Positions 21,701-34,730 of a stretch of DNA of 64,000 bases are shown here, piece by piece. Position 1 is the first letter of the stretch, and each line of letters opens with the position of its first letter. This DNA is from Lobosporangium transversale (lineage: Eukaryota > Mortierellomycota > Mortierellomycetes > Mortierellales > Mortierellaceae), in NCBI RefSeq assembly GCF_002105155.1, contig NW_019029011.1, positions 248,001 to 312,000 on the forward strand, written 5' to 3'. A program made the translations under genes and the position numbers. The notes under the pieces were generated by a model. The model saw nothing but the letters and a program-made list of their open reading frames with translations, was not told where the DNA came from and made no database searches.

Positions 21701-22322
21701 TAAACATATACCCTTTTTTATATTTCCTTCACTCTCACTCATTTTTCATTCTCCCTTGCAGCAATCTCTTTTACACAGTTTTCACGCAGCATATAGACGT
21801 CGTACTCTTTTCTATCGTCTGTCTACATATTCCTCTCCGAACTTGTCTATTTTTTTTGTTTTATTTCATTCCTTTGGGACTTTTCCTTCGCATACAAATA
21901 ACAGAAAATAGTATCTCATCAGATACAACTGTGTGTGTGTGAAGAGAAGAAAGAGTATCTGCACACACACACAAACAAACATTCAAATTGAACACTTTCT
22001 CATTCATCTTACGCCCTTCCTTTTTTTGTCTTGCGCAGCCGATAAAAAGTCCAATAAGAGACTCAAAGAGAGAAAGAAAGAGAGAAAAAGAAAAAGAAAG
22101 AAACAAAGATAGGAAGAACCTGTGCGAGTGAGTGAATGAACAATTGAGAGTGATTGAATAAAAAAAAAGGGCACCAGAATTGTGAATGGTGTTTCTGACT
22201 TAGTTCTCAACGATCCCAATTGACCTTTTCTTTTTTTTTTTTATTAAAAAAAAAAAAAGGAGACAACAACAACAACAGCAGCAGCAGCAGCAGGAGCACA
22301 ATATCGACAATAACAGTTCAAC
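18796..22322. other. 3.5-kb spacer and probable long kinase leader
   Basis: No supported gene lies here. The 3' flank of SEC24 is followed by microsatellites: AAAT units (about 19143-19165), a TA run (about 19325-19347), CAATAG-like units (about 20100-20140), CCACTT/CCTCTT pyrimidine repeats (about 21343-21395), CCTGTT units (about 21616-21646) and CA/GT runs (about 21930-21972). From about 21290 to 21880 the plus strand is strongly pyrimidine-rich, as in fungal promoters and leaders. Frames such as the Cys/Tyr-rich one at 19841-20269 (minus) only translate microsatellites. The last 120 bp before the histidine kinase look like a 5' leader. Confidence 0.5.
22225..22322 (+). promoter_or_regulatory. 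structured 5' leader of histidine kinase gene
   Basis: Immediately upstream of the start codon a T run (about 22230-22242) and an A run (about 22246-22258) separated by three bases could pair into a hairpin. They are followed by CAA and CAG triplet runs (about 22264-22292). Whether the hairpin forms in the RNA is untested. Confidence 0.3.
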
Positions 22323-24826
22323 ATGATCCCTACCCGCCCTATTGAAACAACCCATGCAGATTCAACCGATTCAGTTGCCAATGTAGATTCATGGATCTAT
22401 TCTTTCTTTTCTTCCAGTACAGATGCCATCATTGCATGCGATCTCAATGGAACTATTTGTGCATGGAACGACGGTGCACAGTCCATCTTTGGCATCTCTG
22501 CTAAACAATCCTTGGGCAAGGATCTTAATCGGCTTTCACTTGGTCAGACTTTTCTTTCAACTTCATCCGATACAACTAGAGCATCAATACCCGCAGACCA
22601 TGCATTATACCCCTCAACACCTGATCAGATTCGAGCCCTACAACACTCGTGCATCAAACGAGTTGTCACAAGGACACAGAAGGATGGCCCTCACCTCTTC
22701 CTAGAATCTATATCAGCTCTCTTTAAACAAAAGGAAGGCGTTGATATCCATATCATCAGCCGCGATGGTGATGTCAATAGTCACTACAGCCACAGCCACA
22801 TTAGCGCAGTCGCAACTGTCGAGGCAGAGCCTTCGCGGGTGCTCGTTGGCTACTCCGTCATCCTCACCGATCTGTCGGTGCTCTCGACTCAAATGCCTGC
22901 GCTAGCTCTCTCGCCTCTCAACTGCCCGCAGCCACCTCTATCCTCACCTTCTATCCCCCCATCTTCTCATCCTGAAGTTGTATCACCCCTACCGTTATCA
23001 TCACTACCATCAGTGCCATTGCAACCACCCACACCACGAGCCGTTGAATTCACTCTGACCTCGAGGCCTGTCGACTCTTCGATCTCTCCTTTCACCGCTT
23101 CAGTAACAGCAGCAACATCACTAGCAGCAACTGCTGCTTCAATGGTTTCATTCTCTTCACCTGTATTTACATCTTCATCTCCTTCTATACCACCCTATTC
23201 ACCTTTCAGTCATGCTACAACAGAATACATGTCCTCAGAGACAGGAGCGAATGAGAAGGAAAAAACTTTTATTACGCTAGATAATAGCATGGTAATAACA
23301 GGAGTGGTAGGGACAACCCCAACAAGGCCCACATTGTCCACTCGCGAGTATTCGACTGATTCGGGTTTTGATGAACGATCATCAGCTACGAAACCAACAA
23401 ATATGACAAGCGGTCCTGTACCAGTTGCGACAGCTCTCTCAGCTGACAGTACTAGCAATAACGATGTTATGCTTATGTCCATGTCGCAGATTCATACTTC
23501 AGATCGCCTCCATGGATCTGGTAAGATGCAACTGAAAAAAAAAAAAAAAAAAAGCGGAGAGCAATGAGCGATTTCTTTTTATGTTTCTTTTTTATTTTTA
23601 CATGCGCATATATTGTTTGCTACATTAGAAAAGAGCAATAGGACATCACCATCTTGATTACAGTATCGTATATACTGTTATTGCAAAAAGTGGTGGGGAG
23701 GAGATGTAAAGATGTAGTAGATGGGAGCTATTGATGGTGAAAAATATCTACCAACCACCAAATCTCCTGCTCGCAAAATGTTCTTTGTTCATTGTCCTTG
23801 GGTTGTTTGTTCCCTATTTTGTTTATGGTCTGGGCCATTGATCCGCCGGGCGATCTGGTCTAATCGGGCATTGTTTACAGCTGGGCTTTTTTTTTTTTTT
23901 TTTTTTTTTTTGGTTATCATTCCCATAAAAATTGTTGTCATTGAACCGACAAATCGGGGATGCATAGAGATCCAGGGTATTGTGTGTGCATAACATGACA
24001 TGGGATGATGATGATAAGATCTTTGATTTTTTTTTTTGCAAGATCGGACAAAATAACATCGACAAGATACCTTTAAACAAATATCACAGAAAGCTTTTTT
24101 TTTTTCTTATTTGCTTTTGACAAGATATTCAATATGACATGTACGAATGTACGCGACATGCATCTCAACAAATTACACCATGCAAACCCTGCATGCCTTG
24201 CACCATCCAAATATTGACAAACATTCACATCCATCAACAACAAACATAAACACAGAGTCTTTCTCTTAAACGCGGGTCAAATGCTGTGGAGAACTAAGAA
24301 GTAGGAAATAGGGGATAGGACGAATTTTGAGCATGAATAAGGGGTATAAAAGACTAAAGATGATATCTTTTTTTTTCTACTTTTTGTTTTCTTTAAAAAA
24401 GATTTGCGGGACGATGACACATCCAATCCCGAAAAGTCGTCAATGACAGCTATACCATCCTTGAGCGATTTAACCCCTTTCAGTATTTTCAATAACACGT
24501 CTCGATTAGCTGCGTTGTCTGTTCCAAGTCGTAGCAACAGCATATCCTTGCCTATTGAGCCCTCAGACACGCCTTCAAGCATGATGCGTTCAATGTCCGG
24601 AGCAGGGACAGGAGCCGCGTCGATGCGATCAATATCTTTGGGCCATCTCTTGCCCTTTCATCATTCCTTTCCTCAGAGTACAATTTTTCAACGACCTCGA
24701 GCTCTTTCGATTTCAGCAACTGCCATCTCTTCTACTTCTTCTGGAGCTCAATTGTCCGTTTCCATGTCCTCATCACCTGATAAGAGTCGATTGAATATCC
24801 ATCACAACTCACTGGCTCTGTTGTCA

Positions 24827-24864
<38 letters not shown>

Positions 24865-27800
24865 TAACAATAACAATAACAATAACAATAACAATAACAA
24901 TAACAATAACAACAATAGCAGCCATCTCTATACTAATAACGACAGCATCCATCCTTTTCACACTCTCAGCAATAATTATCAACATCAAAGCTCTTTGTCA
25001 TCATCTGGAGATATACGACAACACCAGCAGCAGCAACAACGGCATCAGGAGCGATATTGGGATGACTCCTATTTTATGTATTTGGCACCGATTGCGACGA
25101 GTCTGCTGACCTGTCATGGGGACCATTTCTTTGATGTAGTTTGTGAGGAACTAGCGGTGAATTTGGGGGTCAAGTACGCATTTATCTCTCAGCTGGTGAG
25201 TTTGGATGAGCTCAAAGAACTGGATCCTACTGAGTATATGAATTTAATTGAGCAGTTTGGAGGCGTCGTGCCTCCACTTGATGGAGTGATGCATAATATC
25301 TCGAGCTGGCCAGGGCAGTAAGTTTTTTCTTTTTTTGAAAAAAAAAAAAAAAAAATTGTAACATTGAGTCATAACGACAATTTTTTTTTTTTTTTTTTTT
25401 TATTGTTGTTTCAAAGTTCATACATCAATCCACATGCCTTTCAAGGATATCTGGCAGATTGCACAATCCAAGACAAAGTGACATTTTTGGATGCCAATCT
25501 GGCAGATAAGTATCAGGATGTGGCCGAATGTTTGATGGATCGCACGATCGAATCCTATGTGGGAATGCGTCTTGAGACAGCTCAAGGTGAGATTGTTGGA
25601 ATCATTGGGGTTATCCATGATCGTCCATTGACTGAACACGACGGAAGGGTTGTAAAGATGATCCTGGATCAAGTTGGTATTCGTGTTGCCAATGAGCTGG
25701 ATCGATTGAAGGTCGAGGCTAATCTGATTTATGCTCGCGATGTGGCTGAATCGACTGCAAAGAACAAGACCAAGTTCTTGGCAGACATGTCTCATGAGAT
25801 CAGGTACTTTAAAAATACAAACATGCATACAAAAAAAAAAAAAAAAAAAAAAAAGAATCATGCGAGATTAATAGCTTTTCTAACGCCTTGGCGCTGTTAA
25901 TTTTGGTGAATACTGTACTTATTAACTTGCTTTTTTTTTTTGTTATGGCTGAACAAATAGAAACCCAATGAATGCTGTCGTTGGAGTCACTGATATCCTT
26001 TTGGACACAGTAGGCCTTTCGGAGGAACAGACTAGCTATATTGAAGTCATCCGAACGAGTGGACAACACTTGTTAACTGTAAAGTTTTTATTTTATTTTT
26101 TGTTAAAAAAAAAACAATGCAGGTGCTCTTTCTCCCACATCTTAGAAAGCATACACGACGTTTCATCTGCTGATCTCACTTATTGTTTGATGAATATCAC
26201 TTTAGGTCATCAACGATATCTTGGACATTTCTCGAATCGATCAAGATGTCAAATTTATGCTTGAGAGAAGACCGCTCAGTCTACGCAAGTGTTTGAAAGG
26301 TAATGTGTCCCTCCGCAGTATTGTCATCAGAAAAGAGCCCGCAGAAGGTCAAACACACAAGTTATATACCATCTTTTTTTTTTTTTTTTTTTTTTTGTCT
26401 CTATCCAACGCTCATCAAAAAAAAAAAAAAAAAAAAAGGTTGATGTATATTAGTGTGAATCTATTGGAGAGGAAAAAAAAGTCAATTGGAGGAACACATG
26501 CACATAAGAACATGTGTGTTGGAGAGTGTAACATGGCTGTATGAGAGTTGGGCTACATCATCTCCGTGACACAAAAAGATCCGACGGTGTCAGCGGACAA
26601 ACAAAAATATCCCTTCATTAACATGTGTATTCGAGGAATGATAAGTTCCATGGTATGGGGATGTCGGCATAAAAAAAACTTTTTTAGCTCGGTACCTCTG
26701 CGGACGTTGTTTTTATTATGCTTGTGTATAAAAAAACGTGTGCGTAATATGATGTAGGAATGAGCATTGAGCATTGAGCATTGAGTATCGGTTGGCGTGC
26801 ATTTGGTTGAATAGACCTCCATGGACAGCATCTGTGTTTGTGTCGATCGATTACAAAACAGCGAATGTAATTGGCTCTCAACATGCGTCTACGTGTTTAT
26901 TATTGTTATAATATTTATACCGTTACTCTTATGTTACTATCGTTATGATATATATATGTTATGATATATATTTGTTATTATATTAATATATATTATAATT
27001 ATTAATCATTATTTGTTTATAATTCTTATTATTATATATCACTACTGATTTATTATTATTTATTATAATTTATTTATTATTCACATCAATTACTTTTCAA
27101 TAGATGCGGTGAGTCTGGCAGGCCTAACACCTTTGCACGATGTCTCGAGATCAATCAGTGTGATTGAATGGCCCCACGACATGGATGATCTGGGTCCGTT
27201 CAGTGACATTGGGGAGGAGACTAATGTCTTGCCATTGCTCTGGAGTATTGATCCAGATGTACCAGAACACCTTTTGGGCGACATCACTCGGCTTCGACAA
27301 GTCCTCATCAATCTTTGTACCAACTCGCTCAAGTTCACACAACGGGGACGTGTTTCGGTCCATGTCTCGATTCATCAGCCTAATAATGTTCAACTTCCCA
27401 TCATTCGACCAAATTCCTCATCTATGGTGATGAGATCTTTGCCCAATACAGGGCAACATGGATCAGGAATAGGGGCAGGGCCTGGAAGCGTAGATGGAGA
27501 TACGGCCTCATTACCAACGTCACCCATGTTACTTGGTAGCGACCATAGAACACCGATGGTTTTTCAACAGCGGTATGATGTCAAAGCAGCGGAGAGTAAC
27601 AGTCATAGTAGCAGCATTCAAATCAAATCTGCAGCAGCATCGACGCGTCGTCGTCAAGCAGATAAGCAGCGTCACGTCCCGACTGCAGCCATGGTAATTG
27701 GATCATCTTCTAATAGCAGTGCCAACCACAACAACCACAATGACCATCCTCATCCTACTTCAATGTCATCCTACTCTTCTCCACTTTCCAGCGCATCGGT

Positions 27801-28124
27801 CTCAGTTTCTGCAGCAGGACCACCATCCATGACTGTTATGGCACCAACGGCTAATTCATTGCATGAAGACAAGATGGATGAGAACACTGTGATTCTAGAG
27901 TTTGCAGTATCGGATACAGGCGTGGGTATTCCAGCTAACAAGATCACAGAGCTGTTCAGATCGTTCTCACAAGTCGATATCTCGGTCAGTACTCGGTTTG
28001 GTGGTACAGGACTGGGACTAGCTATTAGTGCTAGTCTTGTAGAGAAGATGGGAGGCAACATCTGGGTCGAGAGTACGGAAGGCGTGGGGTAAGTTTCAAT
28101 ACAAATGATTAATTTTATCCTCTC

Positions 28125-28166
<42 letters not shown>

Positions 28167-30846
28167 TAACTCTCTTTATAATCTGAAACACTTGGCTAGT
28201 TCTCGATTTACATTCACTATTCCATTCACTGTCTGTCAGTCATCCGAGACTGAGACTGATCCGTCTTTAACTGCACCTTCATCGCCTGCTTCTGGCCCTA
28301 TGCGATATGATTCTGTCAATCGAAGCAACAATTTAGACTCTTTTTTGTTACCAGCCTCGGTTAGCATGCCAACTGTTGCTTCTACCATCTCTACAACAAT
28401 TAATACAGCAACTACAGATTTATCAACGCCTGTGATATTAGAATCGGCATCAGGATCAGCATCAACATCAGCATCAACATCAGCATCAGTATCAGTATCA
28501 GGATCAGCATCCGAGGCATGTAAAAACGTGGATATTCAGGAGTTCCCTAGCTTGATCGTTAGTAAAGGTATCTCGGATAAAGCAGTAGGAAAGAAGAAGA
28601 TACCATCTCCCAGTATTACATCAACAACTGTCAAGACGACACCGACTGACCTAACAATATCAATAACAACAACATCACCATCAACAGCATCACCATCAAC
28701 AGCATCACCATCAACAGCATCACCATCAACAGCATCACCATCAGCATTACCATCAGCATCAATAACATCAGTATCTGAAAACATCAATATTACCGTTCCT
28801 GCTGCTACTATTGTTGCTAGCAAACCAACCGGTAGCATGAGCATGACGCCCACATATGCTAAGGTGGTAGAATCGAGTCTTAAGCCACTGGCGATCGATG
28901 GTCGACCACTCCGGATTTTGCTTGCAGAAGACAATGTTGTGAATCAGAAGATCGCAGTGGGTGTGTTGAAGAAACTTGGGTATACAGACGTAGATGTGGC
29001 AAAGAATGGACTCGAGGTCATTGACAAGTTAGATGGTGGCTCCTCATACGATGTCATCTTGATGGATGTAACTATGCCAGTTATGGATGGGTTAGACGCT
29101 ACAAAAACTATTGTGGAAAGACGAAAACGTGGGTTACTGCTTCAAGCTGCAGCCGAGACTGTTACGGGTGTAGAGGTAGAAGGTGGAGTAGCTAGTACTT
29201 TGACAGGTTCGCAAAAGAATGAGGAGGAAGGAAAGAAGGAAGGAGTCGTAACCATTAGCAGTACAGAGGCGACTATAACCTGCGATACAACCTCCATTAC
29301 GGACATTAGCACCATCAAAGTTACTGAAAAACTCAATAACTACAAGGACTTCTTGAATGTTTATGTGATTGCTCTGACAGCTTCAGCCATGGTGTCAGAC
29401 AAGGAAAGATGTATGGAGGCGGGAATGGATGATTTCATGACCAAGCCTTTTGCACTCCTGGAGATGAAACGTGTACTGAATGAGTTTATTCAGAGACGGA
29501 ATAATGGTGCAATCCAAACCAGGAATGAGATCTGTCTCGCAGCCGCTACATTGGCTCTAAAGACTAGTCGGTGCAATTCTCCAGGTTGTCAAGCAGGGCT
29601 CTTCTTAAGAGAGAATGGTATGACGGCGATGTCAGGAAGTGGTCGGTCTTTGACTCCGACTTTAGGACGATCTTCTAGTAATACCAGTTCATCAACGAGT
29701 CTAGTGGATTTTGGTACTATTCCTAATGCGCCTACCGAATGCACAGGCTGCGGTGGAATACTTCCTGGTCTTGGAGAAGATGTTCAAGGAGGTCATGAGA
29801 ACAGCTTGAATGGATCTACTCACAATGGTCATGGTACAATTAACGGAGGATTAAATGGTCTTGCATCCTCTTCATCGCCTAGCTCTGCATCCCAGAGCCG
29901 CTTCAATTGTCGCATGGATGCGCCACGTCCCCTTCGACGGAACCTTGAAAGTCTTGCTTGCAGTCTATTTACAGGGAGGCGATCCCATAGCGACACTGTC
30001 GCTACTGTTGCCACTGTCAATAACAATAGCAGCAACGGTAACAATAGTAACAGCAGCAGTGGCGCTATTATAAGCGTCTCTGGACTTCCGGGGGGATCAT
30101 TGGGTGGGATGGTCATGAATGGAGTGAGTCCCTCGCGACGACCATCGGATATGTTGTCGTTTCCAAGGCGCGACTGGCGGTCGTCAGGGTTGGGTATGAG
30201 TAATAACCACAATGGTTTTGTGAACGGTATTCAGGATGTTCACCCCCTAGACACCAGTGATTCTGATCACCATGAACACACTCAATACCACCAGCAACAG
30301 GCACTTCCAACGCACCTACGTGTCAAGAGGGTCCTATCTCCTAGTAATTTGTCCAAAGAACAAGAGCCAATGAGCCAGACTCCAACTCCGATTCCAGCTG
30401 GCAGTAATAGCATCAACACATGTAGGCCAATGCCTTCACCTCTTAGTCCTCTGAGTCTATTGACGACTGATACTATGGACTCATCCTCGTCAATCTCACC
30501 TCCGCTCTCGTCTGCTTCTTCCCCAATTGAGTCAGAATCAGTTGGACGATCTTCCAATGAATCTTCCTCTTCATCATCATCATCTCGCTCTTCAACTTCA
30601 GTAGCAGATTCATCGATATCCTCCTCTTCCAAGGACACTACCACTACAGCGTATTTCTCTGTTCGATCTAGTCTGGACGATACTTTGATGGACAATATTA
30701 TTAGTAATAGTGGTAATAATGATATCGATAGCAACGGCAGTGGTACCAATACTTCCAATATGATCACAACGGAGAGTACGACAACAGCCACGGCGACGAT
30801 GACGAAGGCAGTAACAACGGCCAAGCAGGCTTCCGTGATGGCTTGA
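22323..30846 (+). CDS. hybrid histidine kinase (PAS-GAF-HisKA-HATPase-REC)
   Basis: Fungal two-component sensor kinase of 2,114 aa. Exons: 22323-23520, 24402-25317, 25417-25803, 25961-26078, 26206-26299, 27104-28088, 28200-30846; the sum is in frame. Order: a PAS-like domain near residues 20-65 ([24 protein letters not shown]), a long Ser/Pro linker with an Asn run, a GAF-like domain in exons 2-3, the H box SHEIRNPMNAV with phospho-acceptor His831, the N box with Asn978, an unusual disordered insert of about 170 aa, the G1 box DTGVGIP, the F box, the G2 box [10 protein letters not shown], then a receiver with the acidic pair AEDN, Asp1522 (ILMDVTMP) and Lys1648 (MTKPF). No transmembrane segment or Hpt domain is evident, so it is probably cytosolic and signals through a separate Ypd1-like protein. 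Two introns exceed 800 nt. Confidence 0.9.
24826..24916 (+). repeat. AAT/AAC triplet run coding for polyasparagine
   Basis: Trinucleotide repeat inside exon 2 of the histidine kinase, switching from AAT to AAC units and coding for about 30 Asn between the PAS-side linker and the GAF domain. Likely length-polymorphic. Confidence 0.85.
28127..28167 (+). repeat. ATT triplet run in intron
   Basis: About 13 TTA units in the last intron (28089-28199) of the histidine kinase gene, just after the donor. Confidence 0.8.
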
Positions 30847-31082
30847 TGGGCATGATATCGTCTTTCTTTTCTTCCCTTTCATTTTAATCATCCTCGTCAG
30901 CTACAACAACCGTAAGAACAGGAAACAAACCGTAGTGAATGCTATTGGCATATTTATTCATACCTGTATTTCATAAGGAGCATTATTTTGAACTTTGGAT
31001 CGATATTGTGGAGAGAAAGGAAGGGGTTACGGTAAAGCGAACCCCGTTTAAATAATCATCAATCAACTTTTGTCAATTTTTA

Positions 31083-31134
<52 letters not shown>

Positions 31135-31434
31135 TCATACAAAATACACATTTATATTTTCATTCGGCATGTAGATTGTTTTTATTACCAACATTCCTTC
31201 TCTTATTATTTGATAGCATTTTTTATTTTATTTTATTTTTTTTCCAATTTGTACTTTCTCTTTTTCCCTATAGCCCCAATCTCTCATTGTATTTATCACT
31301 TTCTTCATCATCTAATGTAGGTTTCCTTTAAATAAGATAAAAAAGTAAAGAAAATAAATAATAATAAAAGCAAGAAAAACAAGTGTATATTTTTATAACT
31401 GGATTCTATAACATGAAGGATCGCAAAAAAAAAA
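30847..31434. other. convergent 3' spacer, kinase/RTC4
   Basis: No gene is seen. A TTA triplet run lies at about 31089-31133, and AT-rich sequence with several AATAAA-like signals around 31330-31380 could serve 3' end formation of one or both flanking genes. Confidence 0.5.
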
Positions 31435-34400
31435 TCAATGAAGCTCAACATCGTGCATGTAGTTACCAAACTCCACACTCTCCTGCATGATCAGGCGTGC
31501 TTCCTCTAAAGTAATCACACTATGATCTTTTCCTTCCTTTAAGTCGCTGCTACCACGCATTATTTTCGCTTGATCCTCTGCGATCAATCGCAGACCGGCT
31601 TCAGGAACGAGGACATGCTGAATATATTCAATCGGTGTTTGTGGACGAGCTCGTTCATGCGTCAATATATTAGTCTCCAAGAACATGCGCGCAAGAATTT
31701 TGGATAATTCTGCCGAACCCTTGGAGCCATAGTAACCTGGCTGAAAATATCATTAAAAAAAAAAGAGGAGGAGAAAGAAAGCGCTTGGTCAATGCAAATG
31801 TAAGTCATAGAAACAATGGTGCTGAGCAAAAAATGAACACACGAAGCGTTACCATGGTGCGCTCCACATTGGCCATGATAACGTGTGGGTTACGTGCTCC
31901 TTGAGTACCTAATTGCTTATATTGGTTCAAAGCCATATCCAAGAACGTACTTGATACCGTTCCTTCAATAATACACCTTAGCTGAGACTCTATTTTAGAG
32001 ACTCGCTTGGATAATTCATGGAATTTGATATAGAATGGATAATTGTTCTGGATACCCAAAGGTACGATCCGTGCTTCCGCAACGTGGACACGGCAAAATT
32101 CGAATTTGTCAAGCAGAGACATTTGGTTGCCTGGCCTCCTTAGCAATGACAAACCTTCATCCTCGTCGTCAACACTGTTGTCACTGCCATTATCATCACT
32201 CTCAATTTTAATGACAGAGTCTTCTGCTGGACGGGTATTGCTATTGCTGTTGTTGCTGTCGGCACCGAAATCCTGGATCTTATTTTTGAGCCGTTCCAAC
32301 CTTCGTGGACGCGGCTGGCTATTCCTTTTGGTCCTTGAGGCACCCGCCTTGCTTTCGTCTAAGAATTTATATGATCGTTCAGGAAAAGAAGAAAATTCAA
32401 CAGATGGATTGAGATCAGCGTCAATAACGCGTTCTCTTTTGGCTTGCTTCTGCTTAATACGTTCCTGTCTTTCTTGTTCTAGCTGCTCGATTCGCTGCTG
32501 TTGAGCAAGGACCTTTGTCCAAGCGTTGGAAAGACGCGTTGACATGTTTTTTGGAAGTTCGTCTCCACAGTATGGACATATAATCTCATCATCGCTACTT
32601 TTTTTAGTATCTAGGAAAGTGTTATTAAAATAAAAATAGCACTTGGCTGATTAATAACATATTGGCTAACAACTCAAACTGTAATTCATGAATTATAAAT
32701 TATTTACATGAGACAGGAAGATCATCATCTGGCAAGAAATAGTATTCGTCTAGCGCACAAGCTCGCTGCCGTTTCCGTCGTGGGGACGGCAGTTGAAACT
32801 CAGATGAACTGAATATTCCAGAAGGCGATGGAGATAGATTAACGGCTTCATCGTCTATTTCTTTTCGCGATGTGCTACGTTTTTGAGGCGTGCCTATTAT
32901 GGGAGAAGGCGATCGACTCATCCCAATGTTTCTTAAAGGAGTGCAAGCCCGTTCGGGGCTAATGACGCTATCAAGCTCACGACTTGTTATCTTGCCGCTT
33001 TCCTTCTTTTCAGTGACCATCCTAGTGCTGTCAGAGGCCCGCGATCGCCCTCGCATGCTAATAGCACGAGTAGGCGCTTGGCTATTTTCCACAGGTAACT
33101 CCGAGTTTAGATTCGTATTTCTCATCCAATTCGAAGTCGTTAGTGCTATCTTCGGCTTCTCTCCACCCCCCAGTGTTAACTTCTCCCTCCGCCCGCCCCT
33201 ATCCCTCGTCAGCGAGACAGATTCTGGCTTCAGACTGGCTCCATGCTTCATAGTCAACTGTGTTAATCGTTCCATAGCTTCTTTTGATTTGAATATTTGT
33301 TCCAGTTTTTCAGGTCCAAAAATATCCTTGTAAGGCTCAAGTAGCTTCCCAGTATTGATCGATGGCACTGGTGTAATGGCTGTTCTTATTTTGATTAGAC
33401 TTTGGGGCTTTTTGACCTCTACACCAGCCCGTTTGACCTTGGAGAAACCAACAGAATTCGGGCGTTGTTGCTGAAAATCATCACTCTCGGACCCTTTATC
33501 ACCGCTATCGCTATTGAAATTAAAGGTTCCGCTCACTTCCTTTTCTATTGATCCTTTCAAACTGATCTCATTACCCTTATGAGAAACCGACTTTGCACGT
33601 ATGTCATTAATCTTTGGACCTTTAATAGGGGACGATAACGAAAATGACGGTGAATTTAATCTTGTGGTGATTAATGTTGAAGGAATAAGAGAAGAAGACT
33701 CGGAGCTCGACGTTGGTGATGATATACCTAACGGCTGGGCTGCAAACGGATCCGCATCTTCCAGGTCAGAGTCAGATTCAGGATTTGATAAATCTCCTTG
33801 CAACTTAGTATGCTTGGCCTGATAGATAGGTGTACGCTTTTCTGTTTCTGTTGAAATTGGGTCGATGCAGATATCACTCACGTATTGCTTTTCTTTTATC
33901 ATACGCCTAACGACAGTGCTGCCACCAAGACGCATTCGTTGCTTATGGTTCAGAGCATCATAGTCCTCCAAGGTTGAGGGTGTGTTCGGCAATGTGGCGA
34001 TCGGTTCTATTTGTAACTTTGATCGATGTTTCTTCGGGCGTGATATTGAGGAAGTGTCAACAAAGGGAGAACTCGGGTTTGGCTTTGTCAATATTGGGCT
34101 CTCAAACGTCGATCTTTGTGATAGGGGATCAAATAGTGGCGATGATGGAGGAGAAGGTGAAGAAGTAATAGAAGGTTGCTCTATAATTGCACCCTTGATG
34201 TGCCGTAGTGACTGAGGAGACTTAATAGGTGATCCTAAAGGAACATGTTGTTTTTTTGGTGTTTTCTGTTCTGATGGAAGCACTTTCTTAAAGGACTGGT
34301 CTTGACACGTCGGCGACTCTTTTTGGATTGGGGTATTTCGATCTGGTCTTCTAGATGAGGTGGATAGACTCGGTGAAGACGTTCTAGCGAATTTTTCCCG

Positions 34401-34730
34401 CTGACCAGGCTCGATATCGCTGTTACAACTGCTTTTGGTCCTACCACTAGCATTAACTGGAGATTGTTGTTGTAATGGCCTGCTGTTCGCATGTATTTTC
34501 GATGATAGAGTATTTGTCGTAGTCAATGAAGGTGACGAAGCTGGTATTAGGTTTAAGTTCTTCGGATTTTTGGTTTTCTTGATATCATCCTCGGAGCTAT
34601 CCGAATCCACAAACCGTTGATGACAACGAATCTGAGAGGCATCCGTCGCCTTCGAAGAGCTTTTGATTTTGTTGTCCATAGTTTGACTGTGACTCTGGCC
34701 CGTCCTATGTTGTAGCCTTTCAGGCGTCAT
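31435..34730 (-). CDS. RTC4: RTC4-domain protein
   Basis: Homologue of yeast Rtc4 (restriction of telomere capping), a nuclear protein of poorly known biochemical role. Exons on the minus strand: 32708-34730, 31853-32610, 31435-31740; 1,028 aa. The first 675 residues are disordered, rich in Ser/Pro/Lys and patches such as DSDSSEDD. Exon 2 starts with a CPYCGDELP zinc-type motif, then a Gln/Glu/Arg coiled coil (AQQQRIEQLEQERQERIKQ), an acidic stretch and the RTC4 domain (FCRVHVAEARIVPLGIQNNYP, then GTQGARNPHVIMANVERTM, PGYYGSKG). The yeast protein is about 400 aa, so most of the extra length is the disordered N-terminus, which may carry nuclear or chromatin-binding signals (inference). Confidence 0.83.

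Noticed and set aside
28536-28934. 132-aa minus-strand frame with GDAVD repeats
   Set aside because: Antisense shadow of the ASPST repeats in exon 7 of the histidine kinase.
30282-30824. 180-aa minus-strand frame opposite the kinase tail
   Set aside because: Antisense to low-complexity Ser/Thr coding sequence of a well-supported exon; no independent signals.
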